From assembly GCA_963169105.1 (NCBI GenBank), contig OY720641.1:4231258-4295257 (forward strand): a stretch of DNA of 64,000 nt. The letters are read 5' to 3'. The position numbers and the translations under genes are program-made. This DNA is from Ceriagrion tenellum (taxonomy: Eukaryota; Arthropoda; Insecta; Odonata; Coenagrionidae). Positions 22,321 through 32,464 of the stretch are shown piece after piece. Numbering within the stretch: position 1 is the stretch's first letter; every line of letters starts with the position of its first letter. Under the pieces are notes generated by a model. It saw nothing but the letters and a program-made list of their open reading frames with translations. It ran no database searches and was not told where the DNA came from.

Positions 22321-24579
22321 TTGTTGAATTTTTTCCCCAATTTCATTAGTTCTCTTGCTCTTTACAAAAAGCGTAACACTCACTTGGACGACCGGATAAG
22401 AAAGAGGATTCTTATCTGGGAAATCAACTTCCTTTATTTTAAGCGAAGTCAATTGGAGGTCAGTGCCTACGACCTCCATTTGAAACTAACTAAGAATTTG
22501 TCAACTTGGGATCACTTTTTCTGGCAAGAGTTCGAGAGGAAAATCCAGGTCGTGGTGCAGAAGAAAAGAGAGAACAAGGCCCGCTGCACAAACCGCAAAC
22601 TGAAAAGTCTCCTGAGTAAGTCTAATCCTTCCATTCCTTGCAATGATAGTTTTGATAATGTTCTCAACCTTTCTAAAGAATCTTTCTCTAAGGAGGAACT
22701 TACCTTATTAAACAATGGCCTAAATTTCAATTTACAACCAAAATCGCCACCTGTCATAGATTTGGTTGCCCACATTGAAGGTTCCCTTAAATTCTTTGAT
22801 AACGCCACCAAGGACTTTATCCGCAAGGGTTGTGAAAAACAAATTAAGAAAAATCTCCTCAATTCCAAAGTTAATTTTTCTTCTAACTGTAACAAAAATT
22901 TTGAAATAGTCATACAATTAACAAGTAAAAATTGTTTTTACATGAAGGCAGACAAGGGAAATCAATGTGTCATTCTTGACAAAGAAGATTACTTCCATAA
23001 AGTCAATCTCTTACTGTCTAACGGGCCTTATACTGAAATAAATAAGAACCCAATTAATAAGCTCACTTCACAGTTCAAATCTGTCCTTAAAGACTGCACT
23101 ATTCTTGTTGATAATAAAGTGAAGTTCAAACTCTATGTAACCAATCCCACTCTACCAAGAATGTATTGCCTACCTAAAGTCCATAAAATCGACTGCCCAA
23201 TGAGACCCATTGTATCTGGAATTGATTCGCCCACATACTTACTATCAAAATGGTTAGTTTCCCAGTTCACAAGCCTCGATTTTAAAAGCCCTCATTCAAT
23301 TAAAAATAATTTTGAATTCATTGAAAAGACTAAAGATTACATTTTCCTCGATGGTGAAATAATGGTCTCATTTGATGTAACTAATCTATTTCCTAGTGTA
23401 CCTGTTGACATTGCTATCCAAGCACTAGAGGTTTGGTTGAAGTCACTCTCTTTGGACTCAAAAATAATTGAGGAGTACATTAGACTTACTAATTTGGTCA
23501 TGAACCAAAATTATTTTACTTTCCAAGGTAGATTTTTCAAACAGGATTTTGGAACTGCCATGGGCAACTCGCTTTCACCCTTTCTAGCTAAAGTTTTTAT
23601 GTCTCACTTTGAAGACCTTTTTAAAGAAAAATTTACTTACTTCCCCGCTATATACTTACGGTACGTAGACGACATATTTGCAGTTTTTGATACCACAAAA
23701 TATAACCTGGATAATTTTGTAAGTGATCTAAACAGCCTGTTTCCATCCATCAAATTTACAGTAGAAATAGAGAAAGAAAACCGACTTCCCTTCCTTGATC
23801 TCTGCCTCACTAGATCTGGAGACAAGATATCTTTTGATATTTATCGTAAACCGACACACACCACCAACTACATCCACAATCTTTCTTTCGACCATACCAA
23901 CCATAAACTGGCCGTCTTCCGCTCTCTCGTTCATAGACTTTTTAACGTCCCTCTCGATAGATCGGCCTTCAATAAAGAATTAAATATTATCAAAGATATT
24001 GCTAAAAGGAATGGTTTTCAAGATTCAACAGTCGAAAACATTGTGAAGAAGTATAGATTCAAACATTTGATTTCTAACTCCACCACACACAAGAAAGATG
24101 AAGCCGTAAAGTACATTAAATTGCCCTATTATCCCCGTTTAACGAAAGGAATCGATAAAATCTTCAAATCAGTTAACACTAAAATCTCCTATTCTAACCA
24201 AAGCAAGCTTAAAAACCTATTAGGAAACGCTAAAGATAAAATTCCGGCATTAGAAAAATCAGGCATTTATAAAATCAACTGTAACACTTGCCATTTAGCC
24301 TACATAGGACAGACACGACGCACTTTACAAACCAGATTCAAAGAACACTACTCTCACTTCAGAAATCACAATCCCGAAAAGTCTAGTGTAGCGCAGCATC
24401 TAATCATGACCGGGCACGACGTAACAAAAGATAATTTGAAACTCGTAAAGCATACAAGTAATAATCTATTAGACGCTTACGAGAGTATCTTCATATTTAA
24501 AAATAAAGCCAAACTCCTAAACAGCGACGCTGGACCCATCCCTCATTCCTCCCTCTACTCAGTTTTGAACTTTAAATAA
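22321..24579 (+). CDS. Penelope-like reverse transcriptase / GIY-YIG endonuclease
   Basis: This 752-aa protein copies the element's RNA into DNA and nicks the target. The N-terminal ~200 residues are basic and helical-looking. Conserved RT blocks follow: MKADKGNQCVIL (208-219), LPRMYCLPKVHK (278-289), VSFDVTNLFPS with catalytic D352, GTAMGNSLSP (411-420) and YVDD with D450/D451. After the thumb (LPFLDL, DIYRKPTHT) comes the GIY-YIG nuclease: GIY at 648-650, YIG at 661-663, R666 or R667, and the downstream H and E residues; a Cys pair (CNTC) lies between GIY and YIG, as in Penelope/Poseidon-type elements. No stop or frameshift interrupts it, so activity is plausible. The start is the first ATG of the open frame; an ATG further in is possible. 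The last 156 codons are duplicated in the left arm. Confidence 0.93.
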   Translation: MLNFFPNFISSLALYKKRNTHLDDRIRKRILIWEINFLYFKRSQLEVSAYDLHLKLTKNLSTWDHFFWQEFERKIQVVVQKKRENKARCTNRKLKSLLSKSNPSIPCNDSFDNVLNLSKESFSKEELTLLNNGLNFNLQPKSPPVIDLVAHIEGSLKFFDNATKDFIRKGCEKQIKKNLLNSKVNFSSNCNKNFEIVIQLTSKNCFYMKADKGNQCVILDKEDYFHKVNLLLSNGPYTEINKNPINKLTSQFKSVLKDCTILVDNKVKFKLYVTNPTLPRMYCLPKVHKIDCPMRPIVSGIDSPTYLLSKWLVSQFTSLDFKSPHSIKNNFEFIEKTKDYIFLDGEIMVSFDVTNLFPSVPVDIAIQALEVWLKSLSLDSKIIEEYIRLTNLVMNQNYFTFQGRFFKQDFGTAMGNSLSPFLAKVFMSHFEDLFKEKFTYFPAIYLRYVDDIFAVFDTTKYNLDNFVSDLNSLFPSIKFTVEIEKENRLPFLDLCLTRSGDKISFDIYRKPTHTTNYIHNLSFDHTNHKLAVFRSLVHRLFNVPLDRSAFNKELNIIKDIAKRNGFQDSTVENIVKKYRFKHLISNSTTHKKDEAVKYIKLPYYPRLTKGIDKIFKSVNTKISYSNQSKLKNLLGNAKDKIPALEKSGIYKINCNTCHLAYIGQTRRTLQTRFKEHYSHFRNHNPEKSSVAQHLIMTGHDVTKDNLKLVKHTSNNLLDAYESIFIFKNKAKLLNSDAGPIPHSSLYSVLNFK

Positions 24580-25365
24580 TTCGTTACGTCTCTTAACGGA
24601 CGCCGTTAACCGATCACTTCCTTCCCTTTCCCCCCCCCCTCCCTCCAACGTTCTACTTTACGTCCGTTGCAAACCCCCCTTTCACTTTTACACCTCCCCC
24701 TTCACTTTCCCCCCCCCCCCTTCACCAATCATTTTCTTTGGTTGTTCTCATTCGCGTTTTGTCTTTCGCCCTTCCCCCTCTCTCTTTCCCTATTGGTTGT
24801 CTCTCTCCCCCCCCTCCTCCTCAGTTCACCTTTATTAACGACTAGGATGTCTTGACCCTTCCTCACTTCAACCCTACGTTGAAGTGACGCGTTACCTTCG
24901 GTTCGCTGAAGAGGGCTACTTTGTAGCCGAAATACGCGTATTCGACCCCCACCCTCGTCCTGTTTTGTCGATTTGACCACGCTCTTTTTGAGCTGATTCT
25001 CCCAGAAGTTGGGCCCATTTGCGTGTGTGAGTGAGTGATTTTGTGTGCTTGTGTATATACCAGGCATCCTTAGCGGGGTCTCATTAGCCCCGTGAAGGAT
25101 CCCAGGTCAAAACCCAAACATCCTTAGCGGGGTCCCATTAGCCCTTGCAAAGGATCGTATTTGGTTGTGTGTGTGCGTCTGTGTTTGGTCCCTGGCGAGG
25201 AAGTAACTTTCCCGTAAACCAACACAGGAGGGTATTCTTGGTTGAGAGGCTGTGGTTGGTCTCTGCTGTGGTTTTCCCAGCATACCAAGACAGCAAAGTT
25301 TGGTGTTTATTGACGAAGGGTGCCAATTGTTTACGGCTTTTGGAGATTTTCTGTTTTTATTTCAT
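24110..25365 (+). repeat. Right arm of the Penelope inverted repeat
   Basis: This arm holds the 3' end of the ORF (24110-24579) and a 3' UTR. The UTR has C-rich homopolymers, a CACTTCAAC...GTTGAAGTG hairpin and the hammerhead. Two copies of a GCTAAGGATG-type ~34-bp block follow (25068-25140 region), then a GT-rich stretch. It matches 19596-20849 inverted. Confidence 0.95.
24899..24948 (+). ncRNA. Hammerhead ribozyme in the PLE 3' UTR
   Basis: The invariant core is complete. CTGAAGA (24906-24912) is followed by stem II GGCTAC-TTT-GTAGCC (24914-24928; G24913 unpaired or slipped), then GAAA (24929-24932). Stem III is the perfect palindrome ATACGCGTAT (24932-24941), followed by the cleavage-site base T24942. 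Stem I is GGTTCG with CGACCC, five of six paired. A self-complementary stem III with no loop is the minimal form described for Penelope-like elements, thought to work as a dimer. It presumably self-cleaves the element RNA; activity is not shown. Confidence 0.82.
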
Positions 25366-25421
25366 TGCCTAGCCGTAAGAAGCTCACCCCATCCTTGTGA
25401 TGGCTTTCCGTATAACATTAT

Positions 25422-27719
25422 CATTGTATGTACATAGGTTCATTTTTGCGAGCTTACATATATTTAAACATTAATAAGCCCGCATCGAGCCTATGAACCT
25501 TGATAATGGCATTAGTTTTTCAAAACCAAGGCCGATATGTTATAAATTGCGCGGAAATTTGCGTGGAAATGAAAATGTATCTATCATTTTGTTATATTGT
25601 TATCAATACTTCATTTACACACAGTATTCTCCGATAGGTTAAACTTAATTACTTAAGTATGTCCGAAGCATTTAGATAAACAATATTCCCTAGCACAAAG
25701 AAAACGCATTATAAATGTAAAACTTCGATATAACATATTAACATCTGCCACTGTTTTTTTAGATTTTTTTAGAGAATAAAAAAATTATAACACGTATATT
25801 TGCATTTTATCAACTGATTATTACTATCAAATTGTTAGTTGAACTTGTAAAAATACCTTCGGCAATATTGTCAACTAGAATGGCACAACAACTGAGGTTT
25901 GGTGATGCTGCAGTGATAATAATGAAGGATGTAATACGTCTAATATATTTTTAAGAACAATATTTAATACATCGCATTGCAACATAATGAATTGAATGAG
26001 TAAAATTAAAGTGTATTTGTAACGAGTAATATTAGTGTAAATATAATTTTACTGTGAGTTCCTGAAGTGCCTTACTGTCGTGCATTTAGGAATTTCTTGT
26101 GTAACGTCCTTTTGAAAGATGTGATTGAAGGTGGTGCTGCCCTATAAGGTCAATGAGGCGCATATGGGTCACTCCACGTCAGATATGCGGTGAGTTGATT
26201 CTTGGTGTCTCCGATTCGAATCAAAATTTTTGTGTGGGTTCCATCTGGCGGAAAATGAAAAAGTTTAGAAGCGTACGCGGAAAAAAAATATTTCGGCAGA
26301 TCTTGACAAGATCACAGTGTCGACCATTTTGCGCTTTACATTAGACCTTTTTTTCTTTTTGCTGTATCTCCAAAAAACTAAAGTAGCCAGAGAAACGTTT
26401 GACATCTTATTTTGTTTGAAAAATAATTAAAAGTAACAATGTTTTATCAGTTTTGTAAATAAACTAAATTTATTGAAATTGTTTAAATTTAAAATATTTA
26501 AATTTTAACAACTAAAATACAGACATTTTAATTTTTGAATTTTTATTCTAGTTTGACACGTTAGTCTTTTGTTTCACCTCAGAAACAAGTTTGGTCGTGG
26601 GCAGTGTATAAACGACGGAGATATTTAGCTTCCATGATTGGACTACGCCCTCGTTCGCCACGAGGGTCGGTGTTAAAATGATGTGCCGCTGTACTTTGAG
26701 AATTTATATCTTGGTTGAGTAAATGCTAGTGCAATACTTTATACACCAATGTAAGGATAATTTTATTTTAACTTCGTCAATATTTTTTATTATATAATAT
26801 AACAACAAATGGAGACACGTTACTGCAATAAGCGACACTGCACTAACTAAACTTACCAATTTTGTCAACTGCATGAACTTTGTAACTCAGTCTAGGACAA
26901 ACTGCGAAATCTACAGCATTGACTTCTCACCCAAGGTTGCGAGAATTGATATAGGGTACAAAGTGGCAAGCGACATTTTTTAAAGCGCATATTTTGTTGT
27001 TAATGAATCAAAATGTTTAAACATTATCCAGTCCTACAATTTGCGATGAATCAAAAATTTAAAGCCAAAAATTAAACATTTTTTTGGGAGAAATAATTAC
27101 AGCTCCGCTAACTTTCCGCAATGAACTCACGTGTTTTCAGCGTGCTAAACTCCATAACTGATCAATTCAGAACAGCCGATTTCAACCATTCACAGCTTAT
27201 ATGTTCTTCGTGCTTTCGTATCCTTAGGTTTGATTAATACGCTCCTTTTATCTGTGCATTTTAGTAATCATTCCCAAATTTAACTTGCTGTGAATAGAAC
27301 ATCAAGCAAGTTTTACGTCGTCATTTCCGTCCTGGAACCATTTAGCAGTACCAACTCTCAAAGACGTATTCTGGCCAAAATGCCACCATGACGGAAGGAG
27401 TAATGACGCGAGCGAAATTTACCCATTAAAGAGAACCTCGCCCGGAGAGATGTTTCCATAAGTGGCTGAAAAGGAAAAAAAGAAGAGGAGGAAATGGGTG
27501 TTTCCCTCGTCCACAGCACTCCCTCGTCTTGAGTCGCGGCGCGGGGAATTGATGGCATCCTGTCGAATGATGACCCTCTGTGCAGCACGAACTCTATGAC
27601 CTCCACCCTGCAACCTCCCGCCGCCCCACACTGTGTGGCATTGGGATCTTTTGGTGCTAAAGCTTAATAACTAGTGCTACAATGGTGATATGGAGATGAC
27701 CCAAGTGGATTTGTTACTC
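25422..27719. other. Unassigned A+T-rich stretch
   Basis: About 2.3 kb with no supportable gene or repeat. A minus-strand frame at 27358-27606 falls in a more CpG-rich patch but shows no recognisable domain. Confidence 0.3.
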
Positions 27720-28060
27720 TATACCAGCTTTATTCTTGCCTTACACGCTCTGTTTACCGTACCAACCTCTACCTAAACTCCTTCCTTTTTCACCGCTTCT
27801 AAGTTTTTGTATAAATTACCTCCTCACATTAAATCTTCCTCTTCACTGGAATCATTTAAAAATAAAAAAAGACTAAATCTTGAGTCTTGATAAGTTGATT
27901 AATGGGTAGTTGTTTAGATATTTTCGTTATATTGTTCTATTATGGTTTTACTTAACTATTGTGCTCTTACTTGTACTATTTCCTATTTACTATCTACGAT
28001 TTTTTGAGCAGAATGTGAAATTGTAACACAGCTTTTTGCTATAAAAATCAGTTTTGACAC
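27720..28060 (+). pseudogene. LINE ORF2 C-terminal fragment
   Basis: One frame reads TRSVYRTNLYLNSF. After a frameshift another reads TASKFLYKLPPHIKSSSSLE and FKNKKRLNLES before a stop. The pattern of a phenylalanine/tyrosine-leucine-proline block followed by a short basic tail is the usual end of CR1/Jockey/L2-type LINE proteins. The rest, to about 28060, resembles a 3' UTR. Confidence 0.6.
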
Positions 28061-28159
28061 CAATTGTGGCCCAGCTCGAGAAAATTTGTACTCAGTGCTC
28101 TTATGCCAGAGGGTGAAAAGGTGTACTGAAGCGATACTTAAATAGATTTTTTAAATCCC

Positions 28160-28203
28160 CAGCCACACACCCTCGAGGTGGCTTGCAGGGTTTTGTGTAA
28201 ACG
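28160..28203 (+). mobile_element. CR1-like LINE tail fragment (opposite strand)
   Basis: AGCCACACACCCTCGAGGTG followed by GCTTGCAGGGTTTTGTG is the terminal block in the orientation opposite to most copies here. Confidence 0.55.
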
Positions 28204-28594
28204 TATTCTAAAACCCACCGAATTAATTTCAGTTAAGCTTTCGATTAAACTGTTCGGAAGTAGTTACAAATATGCAAAGGATTTACATAAGGATGCAAAC
28301 TTTTACCAGCATTTTTAAAAACCTGACACCATTAATGCATTCAATTAAGCCGAAGATGTTGGAATCAAAGATATGAAGGGGACTGTTTACCGAAACGCCG
28401 AAAACGCTATCTTAGTTCTGTCGTCTCCCGCAGCCTAGGAGAGCGAAGGAAGTCAGTGGCATAAAAACCAAATCATAACAAGGCTTTAATTGAGACGGAA
28501 ATTTTCAAATCTAATTCCTGCATTATTATTCATTAATTACTCATATTGATACACGTATAGTTATATCCAACGCACAAGCAGATGTACTTAATTG

Positions 28595-30365
28595 ATTAAA
28601 TAAAACTTGAACGATGTATTTTTCACACTTTATTTGGGAACCCTGCCGGTTTCGACACTCTCGTGTCATTTTCAAGGGTACAGCTGACATTCTCCCATTG
28701 GCGAGCCCATATATATATTCACAAAGATGGAGGGAGGGTACTGCAGGAGTGGTTGGGGTAGGGGCCTAGAGGGTGTGATTGAATAGGAGTAGGGAACGTG
28801 TTGAAGGTCAGGATGATGGGGGAGTGCTTTTTAAAGGCGGGACAGGTACTATTACTTTCAAAAATGTCGTTACACCCACCAGCCCCATTTCACGAGCTTG
28901 ATTGAATGGGGCTGGGTTGGAAAAATCTTGTAGTTGGCACACAGGGCTGGCTGCGGCCTCTGCTGGGAAAGCTTTACGCCGCCGAGAGACGACCTCAGAG
29001 TAAGTATGAGATAGAAAGAATTTTGCAATTAGTTATTAACATTTGAGCCTACATAAATGATATACATCTAGCTACTCAGCCACACTTTTTTCTCATCTGA
29101 TTTCGATCACTGGAAGTAATTTAGCATCCAAAATAACAGCCGTTGGATTGTTTTGACTTTATAATGAATTACCGGAATATCTCATTTGAATGAAATATCC
29201 ATCCATTGAATTATACTCTCTTGCATGAATATACATATAGATTGTTGACTCGTCGCTAAAAACTGTTGCCTCGAATTCCGCAAACAAACAACTTTTTCGA
29301 TTATGGCGCCATTTAGTTATGAAAGACGGTAGTTCAAACGTAAATACAGTCTACAGATCATAAATTTTCACGTCTTCCCGGTTTTTTCTAACCAGGAATC
29401 ATAATGCTGCAGTGGATAGAAGATGTAGTACTACACACGAGACGTAATTACACACGTTTCTAATATTTTCCGGTCTACAGGTATATTTAATTCCCCTCCA
29501 AATTTAATTACACAAATGCACAATTAACTTCTTAGCACTGCGCGATTATCGTTCTGCAGCAATTTAATAATAATAGGAGGTGAAAAAGTGGAATGAATTA
29601 GAAGACAGATACAAGTACTATATGGATTTAAAAACCATGATCCGACAATATTATCTACGAATAAGAAATTTCGCTAATAACTATCATTTTAGCCTTTGTT
29701 GTGAGTCACTTCCTACTCTTAGTAGTGGAAGAATGAAAAAGCAATAGCAAATAAAGGAGAGATTGTTGAATTTACTCCGAGGCCACACATGAATAGTAGG
29801 TTACACATTAACATCCACATCAGTATGTCTAATCATACCTTCTGATTCCTAAGGCTCTCAACAGGTAATAAGCCAAAAAAATGTAGCTGAAAATTAGCAG
29901 TAAAAGATCCACAAAACAGAGAAAAGGTTCATATGCCTCTTACACACTTCCTGAAGTAGATATTTCCTCTCTTGCATTTATAAAGTAACTGTTAGCTCTC
30001 AAAAATAGTCAGCTATTATTCACAGCATCAAGTAATTCATGTCTCCTCGATCGTTATTGAATATTCACCACAGTCTCACGTTAAACACAATCAACAACGG
30101 GCATTTACGAGTCGACTGAGAATACTTTTTTCTAAGTAGCGCCAAGGATTTAGTGAACTAAAAGTGGAAATTTAGGCAACACGTAGCCTAGGCAACGATG
30201 CCAAACATTTGAATCCATTGCGTATATTCATGCTCTCTTGATAGACGAATGGCCACCATAGCCTTCCATAGTTGCCATCTTCTCTTAAACAAAGAGATAA
30301 TTATTGGTAGATCTATTGATATTAATTATTTACCCCTCGTAATCGGACGATTATTATTAATAACG
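28595..30365. repeat. Left arm of the composite inverted repeat
   Basis: It matches the right arm at 32465-33618 in reverse. The match is interrupted by the 1,009-bp transposon at 29224-30232. The ~410-bp segment that the right arm carries (32806-33212) is also missing here, where only 27 bp stand (29000-29026). Confidence 0.8.
29224..30232. mobile_element. Non-autonomous DNA transposon, 8-bp TSD (P- or hAT-like)
   Basis: A 1,009-bp insertion lies in the left arm. It starts CATGAATATAC and ends GTATATTCATG, an 11-bp perfect inverted repeat, and is flanked by CTCTCTTG on both sides (29216-29223 and 30233-30240). The right arm keeps the uninterrupted counterpart (CTAGACTTG followed by ATAG, read on the minus strand). 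It has no ORF of note. An 8-bp duplication fits P or hAT; the CATGA start resembles P-element ends more, which is inference. Subterminal GTTGCCT repeats occur near both ends. Confidence 0.82.
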
Positions 30366-30715
30366 TACACCAGAAGGACAGTCACTTCACCCATATCTAG
30401 TTTAAAAGTGATGAAAATATAATTCAACTTCATTTACATTGTTAGGAAAATATTTGGGAAGTGGGCGAAAAAGCTTTTTGGCTTTCCACGTAATGGGCGT
30501 GCGAACGACCTTATATTATGTGGGCCAGGCAGTAGTAGGGCTGTTAATGTATATTCGTACATAATCTAAGAAGTATCATAATTATTGATTTATGTGGAAA
30601 GCGATATCACCCATTCCAAATACGTAGCGTGCCAAGGAATACATACGCTAAGCTGGCGAAGTTTGTATTTGAGGAAGAGGATGTTAAAGAGTAAAACTAC
30701 AATTCTTTCAAGTTA

Positions 30716-32112
30716 TTAATAATTTGTGGCATCCCCACCCAGTTTTATTACTTGTTGAAATCGACAAGGCATTGATGCGACAATGTTTTCGCATATCTGC
30801 GGCCACCTACGAAACAATTCCCAAAACTCATCCGCCTCTATTGCCTCCACTGTTGTCTCCCTCCTTGGTTCCCACTCCTGAGTCATTATGCCCCACAAGT
30901 TTTCTATAGGGCTAAGGTCAGATGAATGAGCTGGCCATGTTAGAACCAAAATCTCATCGTTCCCAAGGAAAAAGTCCTTAACAACAGAGGCTATATGCAG
31001 AGGGCAGTTGTCATGGATAAATGTCACCTCTCCCTTGGGAACGACTTTTCTGACAAACGGCTTTAAGTGGTTTTCTAAAATGCCGACAGTCTCGTGCGGT
31101 CATTCTGGGTGTTGTCCATACGAGAGGCCCTGGGCCGGCAGCAGTCATGCACCGCCAAAAGCTTATCGATCCTCCTCCTGGTCCTGTACTCCTCAGGATG
31201 TTCGAAGATTCATACCTAATAAGAGAGAACCTATTAAAATTGCGCAAATAGTTATAAAAAAGATGATATCAAAATTCCTAGATAACATTGCTTCAAATTT
31301 TTCCTGTTTGTACACATTTTCTATTCTTTTTCTATTAAATATAGTAACAGAAAAAAAGATACATTTTAAATTTATTTCAAGTTATGTCATTCAAAATGGT
31401 GATGGTGTCAAATCGCCCTACTAGTAGGTAAGAAATTTGGCGATGAAGCTTAAAGTATTCTTGAATATTAGACAATTCATAAGAAGCTACTCGCGATAAC
31501 CTATCAGTTTAGCTTGTTGGGAAAAAAGCTAATCCTGACAAAATGAAGGAAAAGAATGAGTACATTTGTAATCGAATGCACGTGAACTGAAATAACTCAC
31601 CGAGTATTACGAGGACGCCACAAGTGCACTCTGCCGTCGCAGGCACTCCTGAATGTCTTCTCGTCCACAAAAATAGCGAGATTCCAAAATGCCTGCGGAT
31701 TACTTAAAAATAGTTCGGCGAACTGCAGCCTAGCATGTTTTTGCTGCTCAGACATAAATAGCTTATGGGCAGGCTGATGACATTTCAGCCCTGCCTCGTG
31801 GAGGCGCCGTCAAACAGTAGAATAGCTGCATTCCAAATTTAAAGTTTGACGAGCTCCCTCAGCCCCTTTGCTCGTTAAAGGGTTCTTCCTTACAGTACGT
31901 CAGTATCAACTGCTGCAAACTGGCCTCCCAGGTCTTGGCATATTCCTCAAAGTGTTGTCGCCGTCCGCGAAACGCCGAGCCCATCAAAGTACGGTGACCT
32001 GGCTAAGAACCATCCTTCTTGCCACCTCAGAGATGGGTGTTCCTGCGGCTACCATTCCAACTATGACACCTCTATTGGCGACAGGGAGCTCAGAAGTCAG
32101 AGCACGTACCAT
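30716..32112 (-). pseudogene. Tc1/mariner transposase, decayed, with a GT-AG interval
   Basis: Minus strand, 5' to 3': an HTH region (RGVIVGMVAAGTPISEVARR, then WARRFADGDNT and MPRPGRP), then STV*RRLHEAGLKCHQPAHK, and the first catalytic Asp in FVDEKTF followed by WRPRNTR. A 385-bp gap follows, then YESSNILRSTGPGGGSISFW and MTAAGPGPLVW. After a one-base frameshift come FIHDNCPLH (second Asp) and WPAHSSDLSPIENLW (Glu). I count 35 residues between the second Asp and the Glu, one more than standard Tc1. At least three premature stops and one frameshift show it is inactive. It cuts and pastes DNA in living relatives. Confidence 0.85.
31216..31600 (-). other. Probable spliceosomal intron in the transposase
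   Basis: Between CGTAATACTCG and GTATGAATC the conserved RNTRY block of the transposase is split. The 385-bp interval starts GTGAGTTATT and ends in the pyrimidine-rich TTCTCTCTTATTAG. Removing it restores the frame in phase 2 (CG|G). Introns are uncommon in Tc1/mariner genes. An insertion that happens to end in GT and AG is the alternative. Confidence 0.7.
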
Positions 32113-32464
32113 GACGATGGTCTTACATCAACTGTCTCTGTGCGACTCAGTAAAGCCTTCGGTAGTACTTAACCGACTTAACGCCTTGACAAATGTATGT
32201 GTAATTGGTCGATTTCCAGAGCGGTTGATTTAAATTAAGCTTTATTAAAATGAGAAACAGACCGCCAGGTTTATCCTTGTAATAATCTAGAAAGGAAGAA
32301 CGGAAACTGACCCAAAATTGGTGGGTAGGCTTTTGCACCCACGTGACTTACTACGAAGGTCTAAATGAGACAATGACACAAAGTTTTCAAAAGAAAAATT
32401 GCGGTCAATCAAAAAAAAGCATTTTTGCAATTTTATTAATTGGTTAGGTCGCTTTCCGTCTGCA

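Larger units (their letters stand above)
19585..25421 (+). mobile_element. Penelope-like element with inverted 3' duplication
   Basis: The whole insertion runs between direct copies of CGTATAACATTAT (19585-19597 and 25409-25421). It holds an inverted 3' part (19596-20849), 3.3 kb of unduplicated sequence including most of the RT, and the matching 3' part (24110-25365). The arms are 1,254 and 1,256 bp and differ, as far as I can read, only in two homopolymer lengths. Penelope-like elements are known for terminal repeats arising from partial copies in direct or inverted order, variable target duplications and hammerhead ribozymes; all are visible here. The near-identity and open ORF suggest a young insertion. 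The 43 bp after the right arm are part of the unit or filler. Confidence 0.88.

Noticed and set aside
22243..22479. Minus-strand 78-aa frame at the start of the Penelope ORF
   Set aside because: It is antisense to the N-terminal coding region of the RT for much of its length, with no recognised domain and no support as a separate gene.
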